Shown here: positions 11,057 to 20,692 of the stretch, one piece after another
Numbering within the stretch: position 1 is the first letter of the stretch
Layout: every line of letters begins with the position of its first letter
Assembly: GCA_021432635.1 (NCBI GenBank)
Contig: MU270156.1
Coordinates: 1-43,360 of the forward strand
Direction of reading: 5' to 3'
Length of the DNA: 43,360 nt
Origin: Thozetella sp. PMI_491
Lineage: Eukaryota > Ascomycota > Sordariomycetes > Chaetosphaeriales > Chaetosphaeriaceae
Notes under the pieces: generated by a model
Told to the model about the DNA's origin: nothing
The model's input: the letters and a program-made list of their open reading frames with translations, nothing else
Databases searched by the model: none
Position numbers and translations under genes: made by a program

Positions 11057-13369
11057 TTATTCGTCTTCCTCGTCGCCTTCGAGCCAGATCTCATGGCCGT
11101 TGCCCTCCCTCACCCACCAACTGGCCAGGAAGCCACAGAAGGCAACTCCGCTTAGGCCCCACCATACGGCACCAACCACTCCCCTGGCAAGTCCTAACCC
11201 ATATAGATAGCCACAGAGCATAGGACCAATTGTCCGTGCCATGCTGCTGACGCTCTGGGCGACGCCATGCAGCGTTCCCAGCACACTAGGATGTGGTGTG
11301 CAGTTGTTGACCAGTATAGTATTGGCCGGAAGGGCAAAGGTCCGCCCCAAAACCTGAAGAAAAAGCACGGCTGCGATCGACGCCCACATAGCGATGCCGT
11401 CCTTAGGGAGGGGGGGTGGGCTAGCCGGCGAGCTAGGAACCAAGCTAAGATAGGGAACGATGAAGTACGTGACGGGGAACAGAGTGAGGAATAGTCTCCA
11501 GCTTCGGACCGTGCCTAGGCGGGCTGAGAGGGTGGGATAAAGAAACAGCTGCAGCCCAATCCCCAGGACGCCGAGGATGGACATGGCCATGCCGATTTCC
11601 CGAGGCTGTAGCCCCATACCCCCAGTAAAGAAAAACGGGAGACGACGAGGGAGCGGGTCGATCGACTGGGGGGGCTTGGCCGGATCATAGACTGGCGTTG
11701 AGAGGAAGACAAACCAGAGAGCGTTAAATGTGCCGACATGGAAGGCCATGAGAAACTGGGAAAATAGGGTAAAGGTGACATTGCGAGTGAATATGCGTCG
11801 AAACGGCAGGCGCTTGGTATATCGTGGCCGCCTCCGCCTTGTCTGCCCGACTGAGGACTCCAGGGGCGATTCGTCGGCTAAGGAGCTCGAACTAGGCAGC
11901 GGCGACATCTCGACGTCGGTACTCGTTCCTCTTGACGCTAGCGGCGTGTACGCTACCTCAAATTGCCTCCGAAAGACGTAGGTTCTTATGATGCCCACAA
12001 TTTTCCGGCCGAGCTCTATGCCCAGGTCTCTAGTGTCTCGTCGTGCATCTAAGGTCTACACGGGTCGTAAGTCGTTAATAACAGTCGGGAAAAGGAGCTA
12101 CAGGTAATTCAGAGGAACAACTGCCGACCCACCTCTTCTAGACATAACCAAACAGAAACCAGCGCCACGAAGAGAATGAAAGCGCTTATGATGTTCGGGG
12201 CGGCGTAGGGAAAGTCCCGAAAGAAGCTAACGTGTCCGAATATGCTGGGGTAACTGCCGGCCAGATCTGAGAGGATGCCGCCTAGAGGGGGCCCTACAAT
12301 AACGCCGATGTTGAAGGTCATGGGGAGGAGAAGGAATGCCCTAGACTGGTATCTGCTTTCCATGAGTCATCGGACATGCCGGCTAGGCGTTGAGCTGCAG
12401 AACGGGTACTCACTTCTTCTCCTGGATGATCTCGCTGATCCTGTAGGAAAACCAGAGTTAGACGTCTCTTTCCTTACCCGGGCTACAACCCCCCCCCCCC
12501 AACGCGAGGACTGGGGAGCACTCACATGGTCCGCAGCACCCCCACGTTGCCATTTGTGATGCCACCAAGAGACCGAAAGAACAGAGCCGTCGAAAAGGTG
12601 GTCGAGAAGCCGTATCCAATGCACGAGAGCACTACGTGGCAGTCAGAGAGCCAGATCTGCTAGACCAGGAAAAGGGCGAGAGGTGACGCACTGGTACCAC
12701 CGAGACCAACAAGCACCACCGTCTTGCGGCCAAAGCGCGCCGAGTCAGCAAGGCGGCCCCAGAGCATGGCAGTGAGGAGTTGGGCGGCTGTGAAGGAAGC
12801 ATGGAGTATGCCAGCCTGGGTGGAGATGACCGAGTCTGGCAATGTCGGATCGAACCACCGGAGTTGATAGACCATGTAAGCCTATCCACGGAAGGGGGGG
12901 CTGGGAGTTAGACGAGATTTTCCTGCGCGATATCGATGCAGCCGACTAGACCGTGGTGGACCTCGGGGCGGCGAAGGGAGGAGGGAGGGTGGAGGAGGGA
13001 GGGCGGAGTAGGAGGGGAGATGACTACCTGTAGAGATGTTTGCACGAGTGGTTCACTTAGGCGCGTCAATGTGATGACAATGAGCTGGTCTTTCCTGGGA
13101 AGGTCCATCCAAGACACCGGTTTGATTCTCTCGTCGCCACTTGGGCCGGCGGCTGCGGTGCTAGACCTCCGGTCCATACGCGTCTGGGTGGGGGGAGCTT
13201 CCTGCCGCCTCGCTCCGAGAGGAGCGTAGAAAGCATGCTGGCCAACAAGTTCGTTCGAGTCATGTTCGGGCTGTAGCACCCCCGAGCTCTTCTCTGACGC
13301 TGAGTCCTCGGACAGGGAGCCGTCAGAAGGTGCCCCAGATTGGGGGTCCTTGCCCGGGAGAGCCTCCAT
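11057..13369 (-). CDS. MFS transporter, zinc-induced-facilitator-like (YCR023c type)
   Basis: A major facilitator superfamily permease of the plasma or vacuolar membrane. Six exons: 13369-13028, 12881-12698, 12631-12526, 12440-12414, 12355-12133, 12055-11057. All junctions are GT-AG and in phase, giving 626 residues. An in-frame ATG at 13441 would add 24. A polar N-terminus of about 80 residues precedes the family motif SWMDLPRKDQL. The MFS motif A region reads WGRLADSARFGRK, followed by GGITNGNVGVLRTM and NIGVIVGPPLGG, as in fungal ZIFL proteins. A polar central loop separates the two helix bundles and the tail is acidic. Exon 4 is only 27 nt. Intron 3 carries a 12-base homopolymer at 12489-12500. 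Relatives in fungi and plants have been linked to metal or drug efflux; the substrate here is unknown. Confidence 0.9.
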
Positions 13370-14800
13370 CCGGGGGCAGGCACAACGGGGGGGGACGGTA
13401 CGGACGGTGTGGGGCTGGAGAACGGCAGAGAGAGGAGGCACGGGGACGTAACCACGGAGGAGATCGGGGTAGGAGAGGGGCGAGAGTGAAGTGGAACAGA
13501 CAAAGGTTCAACGGGGCCGTGAGCGAATGTCGGCGGTTCGCGGAGAGGGGTGAGGAGGGGACGCAGCGACAGCCGCCGACAGTCTCCCTCCATGATGCCG
13601 CCCGTTGAGCTCCTAGGGGCTCCGCGTCGGTGCCGGGGTGCCGATCAAGAGGACCAGGCCAGCACCTCCCGCCGCCCCCCACCCATGCCCAGCCGCACAA
13701 GGAATCGGCCCTGCAGGAGGTGGTCGGTTTATGTGGCCCGGGGAGGGAGTCGACTTGCGGTTCTGCGTGGTAGGAGTCCCCGCAGTCGGGCACCTAGCGC
13801 AACCTCTTTCGGCTATGATTCGCCCAAGCTGCCCACACCCCGGATCCGTTGGGTGCCGAATCGGCCGGTGTCGCGACGCCACTCCCCTTCCGGCTGCGCC
13901 TACCACAAAGCAGAACAAGGTATCGTATCGTGGGCAAGGTAGGTAGGGACCTCTTAGGCAGCTAGGCCAGCTGGGTACGCACATCTCGCCTCAATTGCAC
14001 TATGCAGTCTCTCTCTGCAGGGTAGTGCGGCTGCCAAGAGGCTACCTACGGGCCGTTGAGTAGCAAAGTTCGGCGCGCGAGCCCGGTCTCGGAACCCGGC
14101 AGCTACGCCGCTGGGCAAGGCGCTTTCGATGCCTCCGGGCGGGCCAAAGACTGAATGCGGCTGAGGGTGAAGACCCACAGCTAGCCAGAGGCCGGACTGC
14201 ATTATCCTAAGCGCTGCATCGGTGCATTGAGGCGACGAGCGTTCCTTTGGCCTAGTCGACCGGCCCCGAGGAGGCCCACTCCGGTATTCTCTTTTTTTCC
14301 GGCAAGCCGGAATCGGAGGTCCCCGGGGCTACGAACAGCTTCGCCGCAGGGCGGGATCGAGGCACGGAGGGTTCTACGTGGTTACAGTAAGTCGGTACGT
14401 CAACGTCAACACGGCTCGGCAAGCTAACGGGCGGTTTGGGTCATTATTTGCATTACTTGGAGAAGGTTGTTGGGCTGTAACGTCGTGGGCCCACCTGCAG
14501 CTCTATTACCCTGTGCAACAAAGCATCAAACGAATCTAGGCGAGACGGTGCGCTGCTTGCCCATCTGTCGTCGCGCGGCAGTGCCATGCAGGCCCCCTCC
14601 CCCGGCCCGTCGCTGTTCTCGGCGCTTGGTGCTGCGGAAGCACCCAGGCAGGGCGGCCGGTCGGTCTAGCCTACTCGGAGAGAAAACAAGCCATTTCCTC
14701 CGAGGCAATCCTCCGAGGCATACGGCGTGGCAAAGGAAGAAACATGTAAGAACAGAAAGGGAAGGACCGAGACGCGACAACCGGTGGGGTGTAGCCTCCT
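13370..14800. other. Intergenic region between two minus-strand genes
   Basis: This holds the 3' flank of the secreted-protein gene and the promoter and leader of the MFS gene. The minus-strand frame of the MFS first exon continues to an ATG at 13441, so 13370-13441 may be coding. The other frames, up to about 156 codons, are Pro/Arg-rich and match nothing. No RNA gene or repeat is seen. Confidence 0.4.
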
Positions 14801-16410
14801 TTACAGCCCGAACCAACCGCCTGCTCTCCAGCATGCTGTAGCGCTGGCAGCATTGCTGACGGTGGAATAAGAAGTTTGCCTAGTGGCCCGGTTAGCGAAC
14901 AAGCAGCGGAGGATGGCAAGATGCCCGGGCGCGGCGGGGACCGTACCCAACCCAAACGGTACCGGAAGCGCGCGTTGTCTGGTAAATAATGTTGGTCTGC
15001 GTTGTCGTTGTCGGCGATCCTCGGTTGACCGTGACCGTAACGCCGGGGTTGTTCCCGTTGGCGCAGATAGTCGATGCAGCCGGGGTCCTGTTGCGATTTC
15101 CACAACGTCAGCTTCCTTTTTACGTCTCAACGGGCTTCTACTGGAGACTTACACTGTCGCCGTGACTGTCTTGTACACTAGTAATATCGGTTGCTAAGTA
15201 TGCGTTTTCACCATAGTCAACCGGGGGGGGGGGGGGGGGGGGGGTGGAGATGCTCACCAAGCTCGGTTGTTGTCCTTGCTGGAACGGTGGTAACCAGAGT
15301 CTGGGTGACCGTGTAGGTTGTCTGGGTGTAAGCTGTTTATGGGCCGAGGTTAGCTCTGTCACGACCGCCGGGGGATCTTAAGCAAGACATACTGGTAGTC
15401 ACGGCAGCAACAACTCCTGTTGCGGCTACGTCGCGCTTATCTGTGACACATGGTTAGAATGTTCTGCCTTGCGGCTAGTGTGCTTCGTGATGATTCCTAC
15501 TCGAAGGATAGTGACACACGGCCGTCGTCACCAGGGTCGTCGCATAGTAACTCGTAAGTTGACCTTCAGTAGACGCCCTCACCACGGTAGAGGTCACGGT
15601 TACGGTCGGCCCTTGGGGGTAATTGGTCACCGTGCGAGTCGCACCCGAGCACCCGGCCGTGACAGTTTGCGGAACTAGGATCAGCGTCTGTGTTTGCGAG
15701 ACGGTGTTCATCACGGCTGCCAGATGTGTCAGCTGAGTCCAGGGAGAATGCTCAAGGCTGCATTATGCTTTCATACTCTGTGCCCTCGGCGTGCTAGTGA
15801 TGCCAATGATAATGGTCGGAGTGGCCTAAAGGAGGTAATTAGCGATGCTTAAGCGCCAAGGTGTCGCCGGCAGAGGGGCGTCGTACCGTTACTACCACTG
15901 TCTGGGGAATGCCCACCGTCAGCGTAATGGTGCGCTGGACGGCGAGCTGGTTCCCCGACACAATAATCCTCCATGTGCCAGATCTCATGGCAGAGAAAGG
16001 AATACCACTTCACACCCTCTAGTGTAAGCCCATGGTCCCGTTTCAGATGTTGCGATTGGCGTCTTTCTCTTACCATGTCGAGGTCACCTGAGCGCCGGCG
16101 GGGCTTGTGTTGACGGCCGAGCAGGCATATTCGTTATCATCGGGTCCGACTAGCACGGGTTGGATTGACTCCTGGTTGCAGCCTTGAGACCATCAGTGCG
16201 AATACTTGAGACAATATGGGCTGTTGGAAAGGGCAGAATAGCAGCCCTCTTACCCTGGAAGATGGTGATGAAGCTGAAGTACTGGTTAGAAGACCCATCG
16301 ATGTAGTAGGATCCGCCATTGGAATAGTCGACACCATAGCTAGCGCAGTCGGCGCGCACTCCAACGAATAGCACCGCCAAGGCGACCCAGAGGTAGCGAA
16401 AGGTTTCCAT
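14801..16410 (-). CDS. Secreted Thr/Ser-rich fungal protein, ten exons
   Basis: A small secreted or cell-surface protein found widely in ascomycetes; function unknown. Reconstructed exons: 16410-16254, 16182-16074, 16007-15887, 15825-15777, 15716-15516, 15440-15393, 15332-15258, 15177-15153, 15087-14947, 14879-14801. The phases close to 334 residues. A signal peptide of about 20 residues ends at VRADC. A globular N-terminal part of about 110 residues follows, with motifs YFSFITIFQGC, DDNEYAC and SGTWRIIVSGNQ and three or more Cys, like the fungal family I remember with F-E-G-C and a beta-sandwich look. The remainder is repeats of TVT, TTT and TQT, probably heavily O-glycosylated. No GPI signal or membrane anchor is visible; the last residues are CWRAGGWFGL. 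The donor at 15515 is weak, so exon 5 may end elsewhere. Intron 7 contains a 22-base homopolymer (15223-15244). Confidence 0.7.
15223..15244. repeat. 22-base poly-G tract
   Basis: An uninterrupted run of 22 G on the plus strand (C on the coding strand of the secreted-protein gene). It sits inside the intron 15257-15178, close to the donor. Such mononucleotide runs are unstable in replication and hard to sequence, so the exact length is uncertain. Confidence 0.9.
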
Positions 16411-19400
16411 GGTGACCTGACGTGAGTGAAACTGGCGAGTTATGCGCGCGGGTATCCCAATCTTTCAAGCTACAGCTCTCCAGGATATACCAAACGTCCA
16501 GCGAGGTGATTATGTAGAGATTATCAGACCTTCGTCGAGTCCGGGGAGGAGACCGTAGGGTAGATAAGAGACAAATTGACCCAAGATTGGCACTGTCGTG
16601 CCTCGATGACGGGCAGCGTGCCAAAGATAGGCCACGACACGGCGCGGCAAGTGCCAAATACCAGGTGATGATTCTACAACGAGAGCAAAGAGCCATATTG
16701 AACTACGGTCGTCCCATATTGGCCTCAATTCAGCCTATGCCTGCGGCGCCCCCCAGCCTTGAGCTGGCGAGAGCAGCGATAGCTTTAGCTAGAATGCCGT
16801 TAGTCCCGTAGGTAGCCCGCCCTTGTCCCGGAGAGCTACCCGGAAGCCCCGCCCAGCCCAGCCCTTCCCCCTGATTCTCCCGGCGGAGCCCCCAAGATAG
16901 CTCGATAGAAACTGGTCGATGGAAGGGAGCAAGCAGGCAGCTCTGGTCCTCCGGTGTGAACGATAGGACAGGCAGGGGTGTAGGCTAGTGAGCTACCGCA
17001 GTGCAGGAGACCGAGCTCGCCTGGCTGCAGGCCGGGGCCTCGGCCTTGTCCAGTCCATGCAGGCGGGCAGGGACGGACATCCAAGATGGAGAGGGGCAAT
17101 AACACCCGATTTGTTCATGGATCGGCATGGCGAGATGAAGGCGCCTGCGGCTACACGGGACGAAGCTTCGCTGGATGAAGCTCCCTGGCATGCCAACCAT
17201 GAGCTTGATTTGGGTTTCGTCATCATGGTCCCACCTCTCCCTTCTGGCAGGCCGTCGACGCTCGCGCCTCTCACCTTATTAGTTGGTCGTGGCGGGAGGG
17301 CTCAAGGTGGTGGTCTGACGGAGGGGATATGTCGTTACAAGGCTGGGGCAGTTGGTGGGTTGGGTCACGCGCCGCCCATGCTTCTGGGGCTGTATAAGCG
17401 CCGCCGTGGTATGGCACGAGGAGTCCCAGACTGCACGGGTAGCGGCATGTGGGAGGTCTCCTTCCACCCTTCCGCTCCCCTCTCTCACCTCCCCTCTGGT
17501 AGTCCGATGGGGCGGAATCGTAGCCTCGGGTGCCCATTCTGCCTGTATGTGTTTCCCTGTCGCCAAGGGCCGTAATCTTGGTCCGGGGAGTGGGCGACGC
17601 AAACGGACGGGCTGGGGTTATAGCGGGAAGAGACGATCGGACTATTGGTAGGGGAAAGACATCGGATGGAAATCTGCGCTCCTCCAGTGTTTGGTAGCTG
17701 ACGGTAAGGACCCACGGGCGCCGACGCAAGCCCGGCCCAGCAGCGCAGCGGAGTATGGAATGGGTTAATAATAGCAGGCGTATATCGGTCCACCCGATCA
17801 ATATAAGGGTTGCCAGCTGGTGGATAGGCTAAGTCGGACCTGATAAGGTTGTTATATACGATGGGTCTTGGCAACCCGACGCCTAGACCCCGGTCGCTGT
17901 CTTTTATTGCCCGAACTCCCCAGCATCGCAACGACCGATGTATTATATCCACTTGAGGAATCAGGATGTCGGCCCGGTCTTGTGCGCGGGACGACGGGCT
18001 GTCAAGGTTAAGTGCCGGTGCTGGAGATGCCCCGTACCGACGAATTCGATTTGACAATGCGCGGCCACTTTGGATGGGTACGAAAGACATGTCTCCCTAC
18101 GTAACTACGGTAAGCGGCGGCAGAAGGGCAGAAGTTGGGGGTGGACTTTAGGGTGGTGGGGATTGATTTGACTGACTACGCCGGAACGAGTCGTTGGTCC
18201 CGTCCCGCTCCCTTGACCGACCGGTCGGTGCCTTTCAATATTTCTTCCCAAGGGGGCCTCAAAACAGAACCTGTGCCTAGCCGAAGGCAGAAGAGGAGAG
18301 AAGAGTGGGCGAGAGAGAAACAAGGAAAAGGGAAAGGAGGGAGACGGGAGAACATGGACTCAGAGGGCCACGAAGCCATGCACATGTGTGCATCGAGCGG
18401 AGGCAGTCTCTCTTTTGAGTTTTCCCAAGCACTGAGGGTTGTCCAACAGGACAAGCACGCCAGCTATAGAGTGCTACGCCAGAACATGCACAGACATGGG
18501 AAGCAGCTGGGCTTTGCCATGCAGACTTGTTCCAGGCCGCTGGGTGCAGACAGGGAACAAGGGTGTACTCAACCAGCGAATTATCGATGAGCAGCAATTT
18601 CGCTTGCTTGCCGTCTGCTTCCTCACATTGTCGACCAGTCGGGTCCAGGGCTCTGAGAGAATGGTTTAAACCTGCGCCAAGGCATTCGAAGAAAGGCGAC
18701 GGGCCATGCGAAGAAAAAAACAAGTAGAGGCGAAGGTGGGATCGGCGGCGATGCGGCATTAGGATCGCGCTCTCCAATACCAGCAGCCCCCAGAACGAGA
18801 GGAAAGGCCTACTGTACTTTTGTCCATTCAGAGACCTAACCCTCTCCCGGAGACAGACTCACCAGGGCCTAGTAGCAGGACATCGGGCACAGCCCATATT
18901 CCATCAATGTGCTACCGGTCTCCTTGGCGGGCGGCCAATCACGGCGCCCCTGGCCCAGCACCTAGGAAGGTAGATAGCGGGAATCTAGAACACCGGGGTT
19001 CCCTTTTGGACCTCCAGAGGTTTGTTGGCTGCCGTGGCTTTTCGGCGAGGGCTTGCTTGCTTGCTTCCCCAACGAATAGCAGCCTCTCGATGCTGGAGGA
19101 TGTTCGGGCCGGCAGCTTTGGCTCCCAGCTCTCTGGCCTGTCACCTCCCGAGGAAGAAGGCCGGAAATCGGAGCCCCACTCTTATCGGAGCTTGAGCCGA
19201 GTCTCCTCTACCGAGTGGAGGAAGTCCGTCTGCCTTGGAAGGCTAAGGCACGGTTCAGCAGTTCAGCATAAGGAGAGTGGCAGAGGGAAACAGAAAACAT
19301 CCAAGAAAAGGGACGTGAAGAGGAGGAGTAGCGGGAAGCCACAGCCCGTCGCCAAAATCCCCATCGAATTGCCCAAGTTCCTCTCCACGTACATACGTGA

Positions 19401-19427
19401 CTGCCGCCCCGCGCTTGTGTCGCCAAC
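16411..19427. other. 3 kb gene-poor stretch
   Basis: Divergent upstream DNA for the secreted-protein gene (leftward) and ureidoglycolate lyase (rightward). Frames at 16988-17575 (+), 18090-17485 (-) and 18820-19443 (+) reach about 200 codons but show no domain, no biased codon pattern and no splice-supported extension. The last overlaps the leader and start of the lyase gene in another frame. No RNA gene or repeat array is visible. Confidence 0.4.
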
Positions 19428-20189
19428 ATGTCCGGGCCGGTGACTCTCACCATCGATGGCCTCCACCTCATCGTGGTGGCAACCCCGCTCGACGGCGAAG
19501 TGTTTGCGCCTTTTGGGCAAGTCATCCAAAACCCGCGGCCGGGGCTGGACGTGCTGGCCGCGAGCCAGCATCAGCTCCCCCTCAAGCCCGGCGCCGTTTA
19601 TGCCAACCAAGGGTCGGCAGTCAAGTATTCACATGTGTCCCACATGCCAAATCTCTATGACCAAGCGCCAAGCCAGCAGCCAGGCATCGCTGTCATGAGC
19701 ATGTTTGTGTGTGCTGCCCGGCAGCTGGAAGCAGAGCCCGTCCACCCGCATGCGCTGTCGGACGGAGGCATCTTTCGGGTTGGTGTCCTCGAGCGGCACC
19801 CCTTTACTAGCCAGACCTTCATCCCGCTGACGGCACAACGGCGCCGCTACCTTGTCGTCGTAGCCCCAAGCATGCCCCCGGCTGCGGCAGATGAGGGCTT
19901 GCCCGTCCCGGCCTCGCCACCCATGCCCGGACGAGGATTACCCGATTTGAGACGACTATGTGCCTTTGTTGCCACTTCAGGCCAGGCTGTCAGCTACGGT
20001 CCTGGCACCTGGCACGCACCTATGGTCGCGCTTGGAGACCAGGGATCCACTGTCGATTTTGTGGTCGTGCAGTTCGCCAACCAAGTGGCCATCGAGGACT
20101 GCCAGGAGGCCTTCCTGTCCTGCACCTCGGCCGGGTCTGGGTCCATTGCTGTCAGAGTCCCCCCAGACGCGCCAACCGCTAAGATTTGA
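19428..20189 (+). CDS. DAL3: Ureidoglycolate lyase
   Basis: Catalyses the last step of allantoin breakdown, splitting ureidoglycolate into glyoxylate and urea. It lets the fungus use purines as a nitrogen source. One intron-free frame of 253 residues. Family hallmarks run in order: a start-proximal TPLDGEVFAPFGQVIQNP, then NQGSAVKY, a central LERHPFTSQTFIPL followed by YLVVVAP, and near the C-terminus GQAVSYGPGTWHAPMVALG with DFVVVQF and an acidic EDCQE. The GTWHAP His matches the metal/substrate-site region of AllA-type cupins. It is longer than bacterial AllA (about 160-170 residues) because of a Pro-rich insert around residues 150-170, as in fungal homologues. No other purine-catabolism gene is in the window. 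It converges on the DNA methyltransferase gene, 503 bp away. Confidence 0.92.
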   Translation: MSGPVTLTIDGLHLIVVATPLDGEVFAPFGQVIQNPRPGLDVLAASQHQLPLKPGAVYANQGSAVKYSHVSHMPNLYDQAPSQQPGIAVMSMFVCAARQLEAEPVHPHALSDGGIFRVGVLERHPFTSQTFIPLTAQRRRYLVVVAPSMPPAAADEGLPVPASPPMPGRGLPDLRRLCAFVATSGQAVSYGPGTWHAPMVALGDQGSTVDFVVVQFANQVAIEDCQEAFLSCTSAGSGSIAVRVPPDAPTAKI

Positions 20190-20692
20190 GCTAGATGCGC
20201 TCATAATGCACGTGGACGGGAGAATGCCGATGGTAGTTCGTACGCGGATCAGCCTCGACCTATCTATGTACCTACTGCTCGTCGCCTCTCGGGGGTTCCT
20301 GGTCTTTAAGGCTACCCGGAGCCAAGTTTACCCATCCGTAGTCGCGGTGTGAGCAGCCCAGGGCTGTAAAAGCTTCACATACATGTAACGTGCTGCCCGC
20401 GCCAAGAACTACTCGCGGCGATGGGCTACTGGGAATGGCGGAAGCTTGCGATTCCATCACTAGTCTAGTATTAGGTATTGATCCCACCACTTTACCCTCC
20501 CTGTGCAGTCTTCCTTACTTCTCAGTCCTTTCCCTGATACCCTGTGGCTTAACCATGGCCAGCATCCGTAAATAAAAAGGAATAGAGGCGCCTAGACGCC
20601 TAGCCGGGCCTCGTCTTACAGCCTGCCATGGACCCACTGCCCACAATGGAACCCCTAGACCTATCACTGCTCTGGGTCCTCAACGTCCCACA
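20190..20692. other. Convergent intergenic region
   Basis: This 503-bp stretch holds the 3' ends of ureidoglycolate lyase (plus) and the DNA methyltransferase (minus). No RNA gene, repeat or convincing frame is seen. Confidence 0.5.

Noticed and set aside
16988..18090. Overlapping frames of about 200 codons on both strands
   Set aside because: No family similarity and no splice-supported extension; both strands are equally open, which argues against coding.
18820..19443. 207-codon plus-strand frame ending inside the ureidoglycolate lyase start
   Set aside because: It overlaps the lyase leader and start codon in another frame and has no recognisable domain; probably leader sequence.
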